Assembly: GCF_000518605.1 (NCBI RefSeq) | Contig: NZ_JADX01000004.1 | Span: 124,001-188,000 of the forward strand | Direction of reading: 5' to 3' | DNA: 64,000 bases | Origin: Shewanella fidelis ATCC BAA-318 | GTDB taxonomy: Bacteria; Pseudomonadota; Gammaproteobacteria; Enterobacterales; Shewanellaceae | Part shown: one piece after another, positions 45,301 through 54,179 of the stretch | Position numbering within the stretch: position 1 is the first letter of the stretch | How the letters are laid out: each line of letters starts with the position of its first letter | Notes under the pieces: model-generated | Seen by the model: only the letters and a program-made list of their open reading frames with translations | Database searches by the model: none | Told to the model about the DNA's origin: nothing | Made by a program: the position numbers and the translations under genes

Positions 45301-46179
45301 TCACGTATCAAGCAGTATTTCTGATTGCTTGGGTACGAGTGCCAAATCAAATTGAGCTACCGCTTGAGCTATCATTAAACTGACTTGAGATTCAGTCGTT
45401 ACAGCTGGCTGGCCTAAAAAGGCTAACGCCGCTTGAATACTGGCTTGTGGGTTGTGATTATCAATTGCAGGCGCATGATTTTGCTTTGAAAGTTTACGGC
45501 CTTTCTCGGCACAGGCTAAAGGCAAATGTAGCCACTTAGGCGCTGGCGATTGCAGTAATTGATATAAACTCTGTTGGCGACAAGTTGGCTCGAGCAGATC
45601 ACAGCCACGTACGACTTCTGTAATTTGCTGATGAATGTCATCCAGCACTACCGCTAATTGGTAGGCATACAAACCATCACTGCGCTTAATAATGAAATCT
45701 TCAGCAGCAAAAGGTTTATCAACCGTGACGTGCCCCATGTGCTGATCAACAAAGTGATCGATGCCAAAAGCGTTACGTACTCGAATTGCACCTTGAGTTA
45801 ATGGCTGTGGGAGTTGTCCGCAACGGCCATCATAGCTGCCGCCCATAGCTTGAATTTGCTTGCGAGTACACTGGCAATAATAGGCTTGGTCTTGTTGCAG
45901 TAGCTGTTCAATCTTTGCTTGGTAAACATCGAGACGCTGACTTTGGTACAGCACGTCCCCGTCCCATTCCAGACCATAGGCTTCGAGGGTTGTGAGAATC
46001 GCGCTGCTGGCACCAGCAATTTCCCGTGGTGGGTCGATATCTTCGATGCGCACTAACCATTTTCCGCCCATGGAGCGGGCACGCAAATAACTGCCGAGGG
46101 CAGCAATTAATGAACCAAAATGAAGTGGACCAGAAGGAGAGGGCGCAAAGCGGCCAATATAAGGAGTCGTATTAAGCAT
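45301..46179 (-). CDS. gluQ: Glutamyl-Q tRNA(Asp) synthetase
   Basis: 292 aa, a GluRS catalytic domain without an anticodon-binding domain. It attaches glutamate to the queuosine base of tRNA-Asp. HIGH-type motif APSPSGPLHFGSL, zinc site region YYCQCTRKQ...GRCG, and the KMSKS equivalent KLSKQN. It lies between dksA and pcnB as in E. coli; a terminator separates it from dksA. Confidence 0.95.
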   Translation of the reverse strand: MLNTTPYIGRFAPSPSGPLHFGSLIAALGSYLRARSMGGKWLVRIEDIDPPREIAGASSAILTTLEAYGLEWDGDVLYQSQRLDVYQAKIEQLLQQDQAYYCQCTRKQIQAMGGSYDGRCGQLPQPLTQGAIRVRNAFGIDHFVDQHMGHVTVDKPFAAEDFIIKRSDGLYAYQLAVVLDDIHQQITEVVRGCDLLEPTCRQQSLYQLLQSPAPKWLHLPLACAEKGRKLSKQNHAPAIDNHNPQASIQAALAFLGQPAVTTESQVSLMIAQAVAQFDLALVPKQSEILLDT

Positions 46180-46195
46180 TTATTGCAGTCGTAAA

Positions 46196-46221
46196 ACAAA
46201 AGAGCGGAGCTTTAGCTCCGC
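46196..46221 (-). terminator. Terminator downstream of dksA
   Basis: On the minus strand GCGGAGC-TAAA-GCTCCGC followed by TCTTTTGTTTT, 18 bp after the dksA stop. Confidence 0.9.
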
Positions 46222-46238
46222 ACTTATTTAGGCAGTGA

Positions 46239-46682
46239 TTAACCCGCCATTTGCTTTTCTTTGATTTCAGCAAGTGTTTTACAGTCAATACACTGATCGG
46301 CTGTTGGACGTGCTTCTAATCGACGAATACCGATTTCGATACCACAAGAATCACAGAAGCCGAAATCGTCGTCTTCAATTTTCTGCATGGTCTTTTCGAT
46401 CTTCTTAATTAGCTTACGCTCTCTGTCGCGAGCACGTAATTCTAAGCTGAACTCTTCTTCTTGAGCAGCGCGGTCGACAGGATCTGGGAAATTAGCCGCT
46501 TCGTCTTGCATGTGATTAAGAGTGCGATCAACTTCTTCACGCAATTGGTTACGCCATGCTTCAAGGATCTTCTTAAAGTGACCCAATTGAGCATCGTTCA
46601 TGTACTCCTCACCTGGTTTTTCCTGGTAAGGATCAACACCTGCGATAGCGAGCACGCCAAGTTTTCTAGTGCCTTCAGGCAT
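46239..46682 (-). CDS. dksA: RNA polymerase-binding transcription factor DksA
   Basis: 147 aa from ATG 46682 (AGGAGAT upstream), slightly shorter than E. coli DksA (151). It binds the RNA polymerase secondary channel and amplifies ppGpp responses. Coiled-coil tip DPVDRAAQ holds the D-x2-D-x-A motif; the C-terminal four-Cys zinc finger is intact (CDSC and CIDC). All features needed for activity are visible. Confidence 0.97.
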   Translation of the reverse strand: MPEGTRKLGVLAIAGVDPYQEKPGEEYMNDAQLGHFKKILEAWRNQLREEVDRTLNHMQDEAANFPDPVDRAAQEEEFSLELRARDRERKLIKKIEKTMQKIEDDDFGFCDSCGIEIGIRRLEARPTADQCIDCKTLAEIKEKQMAG

Positions 46683-46841
46683 AACGCATCTCCTGTTAAT
46701 CATTTGCGTTGTAGGGCGTCTTTAAATAACGGCCGCTATCTATACCAGAAAGCTTTTCACTAGGCAAATAATTTATGTTAATTGGGGGTTATTCTTTGAC
46801 TATGTCCGCTATTCAGAACAATTTCAACTGTATCTGCTGAA

Positions 46842-47546
46842 TTAAAGCCTGACTGGACAGGATTTAACCAAACTTGCCTCTAAAGGCGATAACTCTGCAC
46901 TATAGGCGATAATCTCGACACCTTTTTTGTGAGCTTCAACAAGTAATTTGGCATAATCTTCGTCAATATGTGCTGCTGCTTTAACACTCTTTATGCCCGT
47001 ATGCTGAACAACAAAAAGCAGAACTGCACGGTAACCCTGTTCGACCATTTCCATCAGCTCTCTGAGGTGTTTTTGTCCTCGAGTGGTGACTGCATCAGGA
47101 AAGTATCCTTGGTCTTGTTCTAATAAAGTACAACTTTTGACTTCTATATAGCAATTTGGCTTGTCACTGTCTTCGAGCAAAATATCGATGCGACTATTTT
47201 CGCTGCCATATTTCACTTCTCTACGAAGAGATTGATAACCTTGAAGCTCGCTAATAACACCATTATTGATTGCCTCTTCGGCTAAGGCGTTGGCACGGCC
47301 AGTATTGATGCCAATAATATGCCCAGCTGCTGTTTGTGCCAGCTCCCAAGTGCGGCTGTATTTACGCTTTGGGTTATCTGATACCGAGAACCAAACCTTT
47401 TCCCCTTCAAATAAACAGTTTCGCATTGACCCTGTATTAGGGCAGTGGATGGTGACTGTGTCGCCATTTTCAAGACGAATATCAGTTAGAAATCGTTTAT
47501 AGCGTTTAATTAATACGCCACTGTCAAAACTCGGATCAAACTTCAT
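46842..47546 (-). CDS. sfsA: SfsA, sugar fermentation stimulation protein
   Basis: 234 aa from the Met at 47546 ([10 protein letters not shown]), the E. coli length; an upstream Met at 47576 lacks support. Family blocks: [53 protein letters not shown] and [10 protein letters not shown], the last two forming a nuclease-like fold. It is described as a DNA-binding regulator of maltose genes, but its biochemical role is unsettled. Upstream of dksA, as in E. coli. Confidence 0.94.
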   Translation of the reverse strand: MKFDPSFDSGVLIKRYKRFLTDIRLENGDTVTIHCPNTGSMRNCLFEGEKVWFSVSDNPKRKYSRTWELAQTAAGHIIGINTGRANALAEEAINNGVISELQGYQSLRREVKYGSENSRIDILLEDSDKPNCYIEVKSCTLLEQDQGYFPDAVTTRGQKHLRELMEMVEQGYRAVLLFVVQHTGIKSVKAAAHIDEDYAKLLVEAHKKGVEIIAYSAELSPLEASLVKSCPVRL

Positions 47547-47795
47547 TGTTGGGCTCAATTGGCAATTATTTGTCACTAGGTTAACAGAAACTTGAGTCGC
47601 TGTGGCTTGAGGTGTCTTATTTCATTGCTGATTCGGCTGAGCCCACTAGCTGAGCACTGATTATCCCTGCAACTATGCTTTAGAATTGGCAAGGGATGCA
47701 GTAGACTGCTTGCACTAAAAATAGGCTGGTTGTTGATAATGAGTGCGCAAGCCATGTTATCGCAATATTGATTCATAATAATAAGGACCTAAATA

Positions 47796-49073
47796 ATGAC
47801 GGAATTGATGCAAGTAACCTTGAGCCATGAGGCTGTGCCAGCTCACTGGGGCCGAGCGGATGTCTCTTTTCAGGCAGACACTGCCACGATTCACCTATTG
47901 TCAGGGGATACGCTACTTCAGGTTCAACAAGCTGCACGTAAGTTGGAATCACAAGGGGTTAATCAGGTTGCATTAACGGGTCAACTTTGGACGCTGGATC
48001 TGCAATGGGCGTTTGCTCAAGGCTTTGCTACTGCAGCAGCGGCACCTGTTATACAGTGGACGGGTGATGAAGCGACGCAAGCACAACTGACAAGCCGCCT
48101 TGAAAGTGCGACGTTTGCACGTCAGTTAATCAATGAAACACCTGAAAACTTATCGCCGGTAGCTTTGGCTACGCAAGCGGCTAAATGGCTTAGCGACATT
48201 GGCGGCGACAAGGTGAGTTATCGCATTATTGAGGGCGAAGAACTTCTAGAGAAAAAGTGGATCGGCATTCACGCCGTTGGCCGTGGCAGCGAACGTCCGC
48301 CAGCACTGCTAGAACTAGACTTTAATCCATTAGCTGCAGATGCTGATGTGTCTGTGGCGCTTGTGGGTAAAGGGATCACCTTTGACTCTGGTGGCTACAG
48401 CATTAAAGCCTCAGAGGGCATGTTGGGAATGAAATGTGACATGGGCGGGGCGGCAACGGTGACCGCAGCGCTTGGTCTAGCAATTAAGTCGGGTCTTAAT
48501 AAGCGCGTGAAGCTGTTTTTATGCTGCGCAGAAAACCTGATCAGTGGCCATGCATACAAGCTTGGCGACATTCTAAAATATAAGAATGGTGTAACAGTGG
48601 AAGTGGTTAACACTGATGCTGAAGGTCGTTTAGTGTTAGCTGATGGCTTACAAGCGGCATCAGAGACCGGCGCTCCACTAATTATCGATGCAGCGACCTT
48701 AACTGGCGCAGCGGTTATGGCTGTTGGTACTAACTACAATGCTATTTTCTCGCCTAAGGCTGAAGTATTAGCATTAGCACAGCAAAAAGCGTTAGCGGTT
48801 GGCGAGCGAGTATGGCCACTGCCTCTAGATCCTTGGCATAAAGATAACTGCCCAAGCCCTTATGCGGATACAGCAAACAGCCGACCAATGAAAGGTGGCG
48901 GGGCTGGCGGCGCATCAAATGCGGCAGGCTTCTTGTGGCGCTTCGTATCACCAGAGGCTGATTGGTTGCATATCGATTTAGCATCGGCGTTTTCCGACTC
49001 AGGTGATCACTTATGGTCTGCAGGGGCGACGACTCATGGCGTGTTGACGATTGCCGGATTACTCGAAGATTAA
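47796..49073 (+). CDS. pepB: Peptidase B (M17 leucyl aminopeptidase family)
   Basis: 425 aa (E. coli PepB 427). Di-metal aminopeptidase: VALVGKGITFDSGGYSIK with metal-binding Lys and Asp, MKCDMGGAATV, LFLCCAENLISGHAYKLGD, and the family signature NTDAEGRLVLADGL. The last steps of peptide breakdown in the cytoplasm. Close similarity to PepB over PepA is seen in the NLISG(H/N)A(Y/F)KLGD block. AAGGACC precedes ATG 47796. Confidence 0.95.
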   Translation: MTELMQVTLSHEAVPAHWGRADVSFQADTATIHLLSGDTLLQVQQAARKLESQGVNQVALTGQLWTLDLQWAFAQGFATAAAAPVIQWTGDEATQAQLTSRLESATFARQLINETPENLSPVALATQAAKWLSDIGGDKVSYRIIEGEELLEKKWIGIHAVGRGSERPPALLELDFNPLAADADVSVALVGKGITFDSGGYSIKASEGMLGMKCDMGGAATVTAALGLAIKSGLNKRVKLFLCCAENLISGHAYKLGDILKYKNGVTVEVVNTDAEGRLVLADGLQAASETGAPLIIDAATLTGAAVMAVGTNYNAIFSPKAEVLALAQQKALAVGERVWPLPLDPWHKDNCPSPYADTANSRPMKGGGAGGASNAAGFLWRFVSPEADWLHIDLASAFSDSGDHLWSAGATTHGVLTIAGLLED

Positions 49074-49094
49074 TGTCTTAGCTGGTTAAGTATT

Positions 49095-49123
49095 AAATAC
49101 CTCGCGCTATGCGGGGTATTTTT
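49095..49123 (+). terminator. Terminator downstream of pepB
   Basis: AATACCTCGC, loop GCTA, TGCGGGGTATT then a T run, with one G-T pair. Confidence 0.88.
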
Positions 49124-49241
49124 TTAGCTAGCGCATGTCATTTGTAACACTTAAATCTGACTTTTGTCTTTGCGTAAAACGCGTTTATGTTGCAATATTG
49201 TAACTATCGTTAGGCACTGAAAAGCTAAGGCTCTTTTCATT

Positions 49242-50288
49242 ATGACGCTAAGCTTTACTGAGTTTTCCATCGATAGTGCGGCATTAGAGCTGCATATTGG
49301 TGAGCACGTTGTAGCAATCGATGAGCGCCATATTTTGCTACTGCAGCAATTAGCTGAACATTTTCCCGATCACTGCAGTAAGCAGCAATGTTTAGCACAC
49401 ATTTGGCCCGACACAATAGTGTCTGACATGTCGTTATCTAAGTTAGTCTCCGACACGCGTAAAATATTCGCTAAAGCGGGTTATGACGGACCACTTATCC
49501 AAACGGTACATGGGCGAGGTTATCGACTCGAGCATTTACTCGGTAAGCAGCTGGCGGCGCAAGCGATAGCCAGCTCTGCTGCAGAAGCAAATTCGACTGG
49601 CGTTGAATTAGGCGATAACTATCAGACTAGCTCTTCGCCTTCGACAACAGCGCCAACAGTGACTCAAGACAATTCCATTAGTAATAACCAGCAAGCCAGC
49701 CAAGCTTCCCAAGGAACGCAAGCCGAGACACAAGCAATTAAGCAGGTTGAGGTCAGTGGAAATAACATTAACTGGTGGGAGGTTGTTGCCAAGACACTGT
49801 TAGCCCTCCTTTTATTGGTCACTTTGCTATGGCAATTTTTGCCTAATTCGTTTTCTGAACGCTTATTCTCTGGAGAGCTGTTCTCAGAGCCGAGCAAACC
49901 TTTAGCTTACAGCGAGCCTAATGGCGCTATTGGTCGGATACTTTGGGTTGATGATAATCCTGAGAATAATCTTGTTGAAAAAGCCTATTTTGAGCAAAAA
50001 AAGATCGGGGTGTATAACACAGTGACCTCTGAAGAAGCGTTAATGTTACTGAGCATGTATCGCTATCAAGCTGTGATTTCAGATATGGGACGTCATGGCG
50101 ATTCGTTAGCGGGACTTAAATTACTGCAGGCGATTAGAGCAAAGGGTCATAAGACGCCATTTTATCTGTATACCTATGTTGAGTCGGCTGGGGTGGTTGA
50201 TGCGATTTATGAAAGTGGCGGTCAAGCAGTGATTATTGATTCAGAATCTCTGTATCGTAATGTGTTGACACATTTTGAGTCGAACTAG
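49242..50288 (+). CDS. Membrane-anchored winged-helix regulator with C-terminal receiver-like domain
   Basis: 348 aa. Residues ~5-98 are an OmpR/CadC-type winged helix (LAHIWPDTIVSDMSLSKLVS; TVHGRGYRLE). A Ser/Thr/Gln-rich linker (~105-172) leads to one membrane helix (183-200, VAKTLLALLLLVTLLWQFL). Residues ~231-346 form a receiver-like domain: ILWVDDNPENN (D237, D238) and VISDMGRHGDSLAG (D281). With a cytoplasmic N terminus and one helix, this domain should be periplasmic, as in ToxR, where no kinase phosphorylation is expected. The ISDMGR variant belongs to a non-classical receiver-like family. Target genes unknown. Confidence 0.85.
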   Translation: MTLSFTEFSIDSAALELHIGEHVVAIDERHILLLQQLAEHFPDHCSKQQCLAHIWPDTIVSDMSLSKLVSDTRKIFAKAGYDGPLIQTVHGRGYRLEHLLGKQLAAQAIASSAAEANSTGVELGDNYQTSSSPSTTAPTVTQDNSISNNQQASQASQGTQAETQAIKQVEVSGNNINWWEVVAKTLLALLLLVTLLWQFLPNSFSERLFSGELFSEPSKPLAYSEPNGAIGRILWVDDNPENNLVEKAYFEQKKIGVYNTVTSEEALMLLSMYRYQAVISDMGRHGDSLAGLKLLQAIRAKGHKTPFYLYTYVESAGVVDAIYESGGQAVIIDSESLYRNVLTHFESN

Positions 50289-50422
50289 CTTTTTTGCGGC
50301 TCAATTGCTAAGCCCTTAATTTCGCTTTTCATTCTTTTTGTGGATTTCAAAACTTTTCAAAGAAATTCAAATAAAATCAGTGGGAGTGCTGATAGGCCTG
50401 TGCTATCAATAATGATAAATAA

Positions 50423-50461
50423 CGCTAAATAAATGAACAAGCAATGCGGCGTTATTTAGCG
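50423..50461 (+). other. Hairpin downstream of the membrane regulator
   Basis: CGCTAAATAA (50423-50432) pairs exactly with TTATTTAGCG (50452-50461). Together with the terminator at 50486 it could form the 3' part of a small transcript or the mRNA tail. Confidence 0.45.
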
Positions 50462-50485
50462 ACCTGCTGACACTGTCTTCGATTA

Positions 50486-50512
50486 GCCACCTAGCGAGAG
50501 GTGGCATTTTTT
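50486..50512 (+). terminator. Rho-independent terminator
   Basis: GCCACCT-AGCGAG-AGGTGGC followed by ATTTTTTT, about 200 bp after the regulator stop. Confidence 0.88.
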
Positions 50513-50522
50513 TACTTGTTAT

Positions 50523-50834
50523 TTAATCACTAAAGCCATCTTGGATGAAAAGATGCTTGGTTTGATTAAAAGTACTCTCACTGCAGTTAACAAAATCAAT
50601 TGCATATTGGGCATTGTCGAGTCTGAACTTGTCGAGTTTAGCAATTTCGTACTCATTCATGACGATATTCATCGCTTCTTGAGTCCATTCAGGCTCACCG
50701 GTACCTATTTTTACTTCTGGTGGATCATAATGGGTGATCATCCAGTTTTGCAGGGCTTCGGCGTCAATTTCACCTTGCTTCCAAGCGCTAAGCAAGGCGA
50801 CTAGCTGGGCTTTAGTAATTTCTGTGATTTCCAT
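50523..50834 (-). CDS. Small acidic conserved-looking hypothetical protein
   Basis: 103 aa from ATG 50834 (GAGAT upstream); an in-frame earlier start at 50867 would add 11 residues. Soluble, acidic, predicted helical: AQLVALLSAWKQGEIDAEAL, then WTQEAMNIVMNEYEIAKLD. It looks like a small cytoplasmic protein of the type encoded near enzymes in Shewanella. I do not recognise a family. Confidence 0.6.
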   Translation of the reverse strand: MEITEITKAQLVALLSAWKQGEIDAEALQNWMITHYDPPEVKIGTGEPEWTQEAMNIVMNEYEIAKLDKFRLDNAQYAIDFVNCSESTFNQTKHLFIQDGFSD

Positions 50835-50920
50835 GATTATCTCATTAGCTGGAACTGAATGAGGCATAGGTTAGCTCAGATCCGCTCAACTACAAACAAT
50901 TATGCTGGTGACGACACAGA

Positions 50921-51442
50921 TCAGTCTAGCTGCCACTGATGCAGGCTTGGGTATTCAACACCATTTTTACCAGGATATGATTCAAATAACAGCAGCTTTG
51001 TAGGTTGTAGGGTGATCGGTTGATAGTTTACAACCTCAACAGCTTGTTTAGCTTTACGCGATAAGGTGACATGTGGGTTGTAACTGTATTCGCTACAGTG
51101 GAGCTCAAGCTTTGCTGCGATAGATTGTGCATCGGCAGCAAGTTTAAGCAAATTAACGTCAGTGGCAGCGCCATTTAAGCAGAGAATTTTCGGTTTTTGC
51201 CAATGAGCGATTTTATCAAGTGTCACGCTAAATTGAGGTTTATTAAGCTGGTCGACTTGGCAAATTAAATCTTGCATCTGCTTTGTCGTTGCAGCGCCTA
51301 AAAAGGCGAGTGTCATGTGTAGGTTGGCGGCTGGTACAAGGCGTACTTCCGGCGGCAGTTGCTGTTGAATCGCGACTACAGATGAGGTTTGCTGCTCGGT
51401 AAGCGAAAAACCGAGAAAAATGCGCTTTGATGTTGTTGTCAT
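50921..51442 (-). CDS. thpR: RNA 2',3'-cyclic phosphodiesterase (LigT)
   Basis: 173 aa from ATG 51442, E. coli ThpR size. 2H phosphoesterase fold with two H-x-T motifs: HMTLAFLG and HVTLSRK. It opens 2',3'-cyclic phosphates at RNA ends and can ligate tRNA halves in vitro. Divergent from hrpB, as in the conserved thpR-hrpB neighbourhood. Confidence 0.92.
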   Translation of the reverse strand: MTTTSKRIFLGFSLTEQQTSSVVAIQQQLPPEVRLVPAANLHMTLAFLGAATTKQMQDLICQVDQLNKPQFSVTLDKIAHWQKPKILCLNGAATDVNLLKLAADAQSIAAKLELHCSEYSYNPHVTLSRKAKQAVEVVNYQPITLQPTKLLLFESYPGKNGVEYPSLHQWQLD

Positions 51443-51633
51443 GATATTCGTTAGCTGTTGAAGCTTAGTTTTGAGCGAAACGTTTTTGCTCACCCGCTAT
51501 TGTTTGCTTTAGTTATCACTATCACAGCTTAGTCTAAAGTCTGTTTTAGAGTACACTAGCGCTATTCAGGCCGCCTTTCAATGCATGAGGTTAGCAAACA
51601 ATCATGCATTTCGTTTATTTTAATTAGCTCATT

Positions 51634-54156
51634 ATGGTAGACAAATCGCTCGTGACTTTATTACCTATTCAAGCCTTGCTTACGCCCCTAAGAGAGGCAT
51701 TTAAGTCTCACAATCAAGTGATTTTAGAAGCGCCAACCGGTGCGGGTAAATCAACCGCTTTACCTTTAGATATGCTTGATTGGCCCGAGATAACGGGCAA
51801 GATTTTGATGCTAGAACCACGCCGAGTTGCTGCGCGTAATGTGGCGCAATTTGTGGCTAAACAGCGCGGTTGTCAGTTAGGGGCTGAAGTCGGCTATCGA
51901 GTAAAAGGTGATTCAAAGGTATCGCAACAAACTCGATTAGAGATTGTCACCGAAGGGGTGTTAACCCGTATGATCCAGCATGATCCTGAACTAACAGGGA
52001 TTGATATGGTGATCTTCGATGAGATCCATGAGCGCCATCTGACGACGGATCTAGGCCTTGCATTAGCACTTGAAATCCAAGCTGGCTTTCGTGAAGACTT
52101 AAAAATTCTAGCGATGTCAGCGACCTTGTCAGGCTTACCATTAACAGATGTGATGCCAGAGGCGCAATTACTTAAAAGTGAAGGCCGTAGTTTTCCGGTA
52201 GAGCATAGCTATAGCTCTGTCAGCAATCAAAGTCATTGGCTTGAGCATATGGCTAAGGTCATTGTTGATAGTCTTAACTTGCATCTAGATGGCTCTTTAT
52301 TGGCATTTTTACCCGGCCAAGCAGAAATAAACCGTTTACATAGCATGTTAAATGCAAGGCTGGATAGTCAGCAATTTATGCTGTGCCCTTTGTACGGCAG
52401 CCTTAGTGCCAAAGCTCAAGACCAAGCGATTGCAGCTGCACCACAAGGTATGCGCAAAGTGGTATTAGCGACTAACGTTGCCGAGTCGAGCTTGACCATT
52501 GAGGGGATCACCCAAGTCGTGGATTCTGGCTATAAGCGTCAAGCAAGTTTTAACCCAAAAACAGGCGTGACCCGATTATCGCTCAAGCGCATTAGTCAGG
52601 CATCTGCCGCGCAACGAGCTGGTCGTGCTGGGCGCTTAATGGCCGGTTTTTGTACTCGACTGTGGAGCCAAGAAGAGCATGGTCGTCTGCCCAAAGCTGA
52701 TGAACCTGAGATCTTGCATACTGACTTATTATCTATGGTGTTAGATGGCGCATTTTGGGGAGTGAAGTCATTAGCTGAACTGCCTATGTTGACTGCACCA
52801 TCGGCAGCAAACGAGCAGGTAAGCTGGCAGTTGCTACAAACTATGGGGATGGTTAATGAGGCGCGTTTAATCACTCCCCATGGCCGTGAAGCCCATCAGT
52901 TAGGTTGTAACCCAAGACTAGCGCATATGTTATTGATGGCTAAACAAGTTGCTGCCGAGAGCAGCGATGTCAGTTTTGCGGCGCTTGGCTGTATTTTAGC
53001 TGGAACGTTAGAGTCGCGTAGCCGCAGTCGGCAAGGTGCGGATATTAGTCGCTATTTACAAGAGTCACTGCAAGGCGAGGCGCAAAAGCAGATCCGTAAT
53101 TGGAGTCATACCCTCGAGCTCTCTGCGTTAGGACGAGTGGATTTAGCCCAAGTTGCGCGGGAGGCTAGCCGTGACGATATCGCGATACTGCTGGCTTACG
53201 CCTACCCAGACAGAATAGCTAAAGCACGTGGAGTGACAGGTTATCAACTTGCTAATGGCAGTGGTGTCGAGTTACCCGCCGAAGATGCTTTAGCGGGGGC
53301 TTCATGGTTAGTTGTTGCTGACTTTCAAGAAACTGCAGGCCGCTCGCAGGGGCGGGTATATTTAGCAGCGGCGCTTGATCCTGAATTATTTTCGAAGCAA
53401 TTAGTCACCTTAGTTGAGACGGTAGAGCAGGGGGGGTGGGATGATAATAAAGGCCGCTTCTTTGCAGAAACCCAGCAAAAGGTGGGGCAAATTATTTTGA
53501 ACCAAAGCCCGATTCAAAAAATCGACCAAGGTTTAATTAAGCAAGCCATTGAGCAGCAAATACGTATTAAAGGGCTGTCATTAATGAACTTTAATGATGC
53601 CTGTCAGCAGCTACAATATCGTGTTGCTTTGGCGCGGCAATACTACCCAGACTATGACTGGCCTGCACTTGATAACCAAAGTTTATTAGATAGTTTGGCC
53701 GACTGGCTGACTCCTTACTTAGATGAAGTACGAAGTCTTACACAATTGCAGCAATTAGATTGTTATACTCTGCTGCTTAATTTGCTGCCGTGGGAGTTGC
53801 AGCAACAACTCGATAGTTTACTGCCTAAGAAGTGGCCGATGGCGACAGGTAGCAACGTGAGTATAGAATATGATGCTGGTGGCCGAGCCTTACTTAGCGT
53901 TAGGTTACAAGAAGCCTTAGGTATGCAGCAAAGCCCTGTGCTCGCCCAAGGTAAGCTAGTGGTGACGATGGAGCTATTATCACCTGCTCACAGACCGCTT
54001 GCTGTTACCGCAGATTTAGCCAGTTTTTGGCAAGGGCCGTATGAGCATGTAAAAAAAGAGATGAAGGGACGGTATCCAAAGCACCTTTGGCCTGATGATC
54101 CAGCCAATACCCAACCGACCAAATTTACCAAGAAAAAGACGTTTAGCTCTCAATAA
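51634..54156 (+). CDS. hrpB: ATP-dependent helicase HrpB
   Basis: 840 aa. DEAH-box family helicase: Walker A APTGAGKSTALPLD, Walker B FDEIHERHL (DEIH variant), motif III SATLSG, motif V TNVAESSLTIEG and motif VI QRAGRAGRL, then a long C-terminal HrpB-specific region. Presumed RNA helicase; its role in bacteria is poorly known. 23 bp upstream of mrcB. Confidence 0.95.
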   Translation: MVDKSLVTLLPIQALLTPLREAFKSHNQVILEAPTGAGKSTALPLDMLDWPEITGKILMLEPRRVAARNVAQFVAKQRGCQLGAEVGYRVKGDSKVSQQTRLEIVTEGVLTRMIQHDPELTGIDMVIFDEIHERHLTTDLGLALALEIQAGFREDLKILAMSATLSGLPLTDVMPEAQLLKSEGRSFPVEHSYSSVSNQSHWLEHMAKVIVDSLNLHLDGSLLAFLPGQAEINRLHSMLNARLDSQQFMLCPLYGSLSAKAQDQAIAAAPQGMRKVVLATNVAESSLTIEGITQVVDSGYKRQASFNPKTGVTRLSLKRISQASAAQRAGRAGRLMAGFCTRLWSQEEHGRLPKADEPEILHTDLLSMVLDGAFWGVKSLAELPMLTAPSAANEQVSWQLLQTMGMVNEARLITPHGREAHQLGCNPRLAHMLLMAKQVAAESSDVSFAALGCILAGTLESRSRSRQGADISRYLQESLQGEAQKQIRNWSHTLELSALGRVDLAQVAREASRDDIAILLAYAYPDRIAKARGVTGYQLANGSGVELPAEDALAGASWLVVADFQETAGRSQGRVYLAAALDPELFSKQLVTLVETVEQGGWDDNKGRFFAETQQKVGQIILNQSPIQKIDQGLIKQAIEQQIRIKGLSLMNFNDACQQLQYRVALARQYYPDYDWPALDNQSLLDSLADWLTPYLDEVRSLTQLQQLDCYTLLLNLLPWELQQQLDSLLPKKWPMATGSNVSIEYDAGGRALLSVRLQEALGMQQSPVLAQGKLVVTMELLSPAHRPLAVTADLASFWQGPYEHVKKEMKGRYPKHLWPDDPANTQPTKFTKKKTFSSQ

Positions 54157-54179
54157 GCGGGGCACGTTACGGAAGTACA

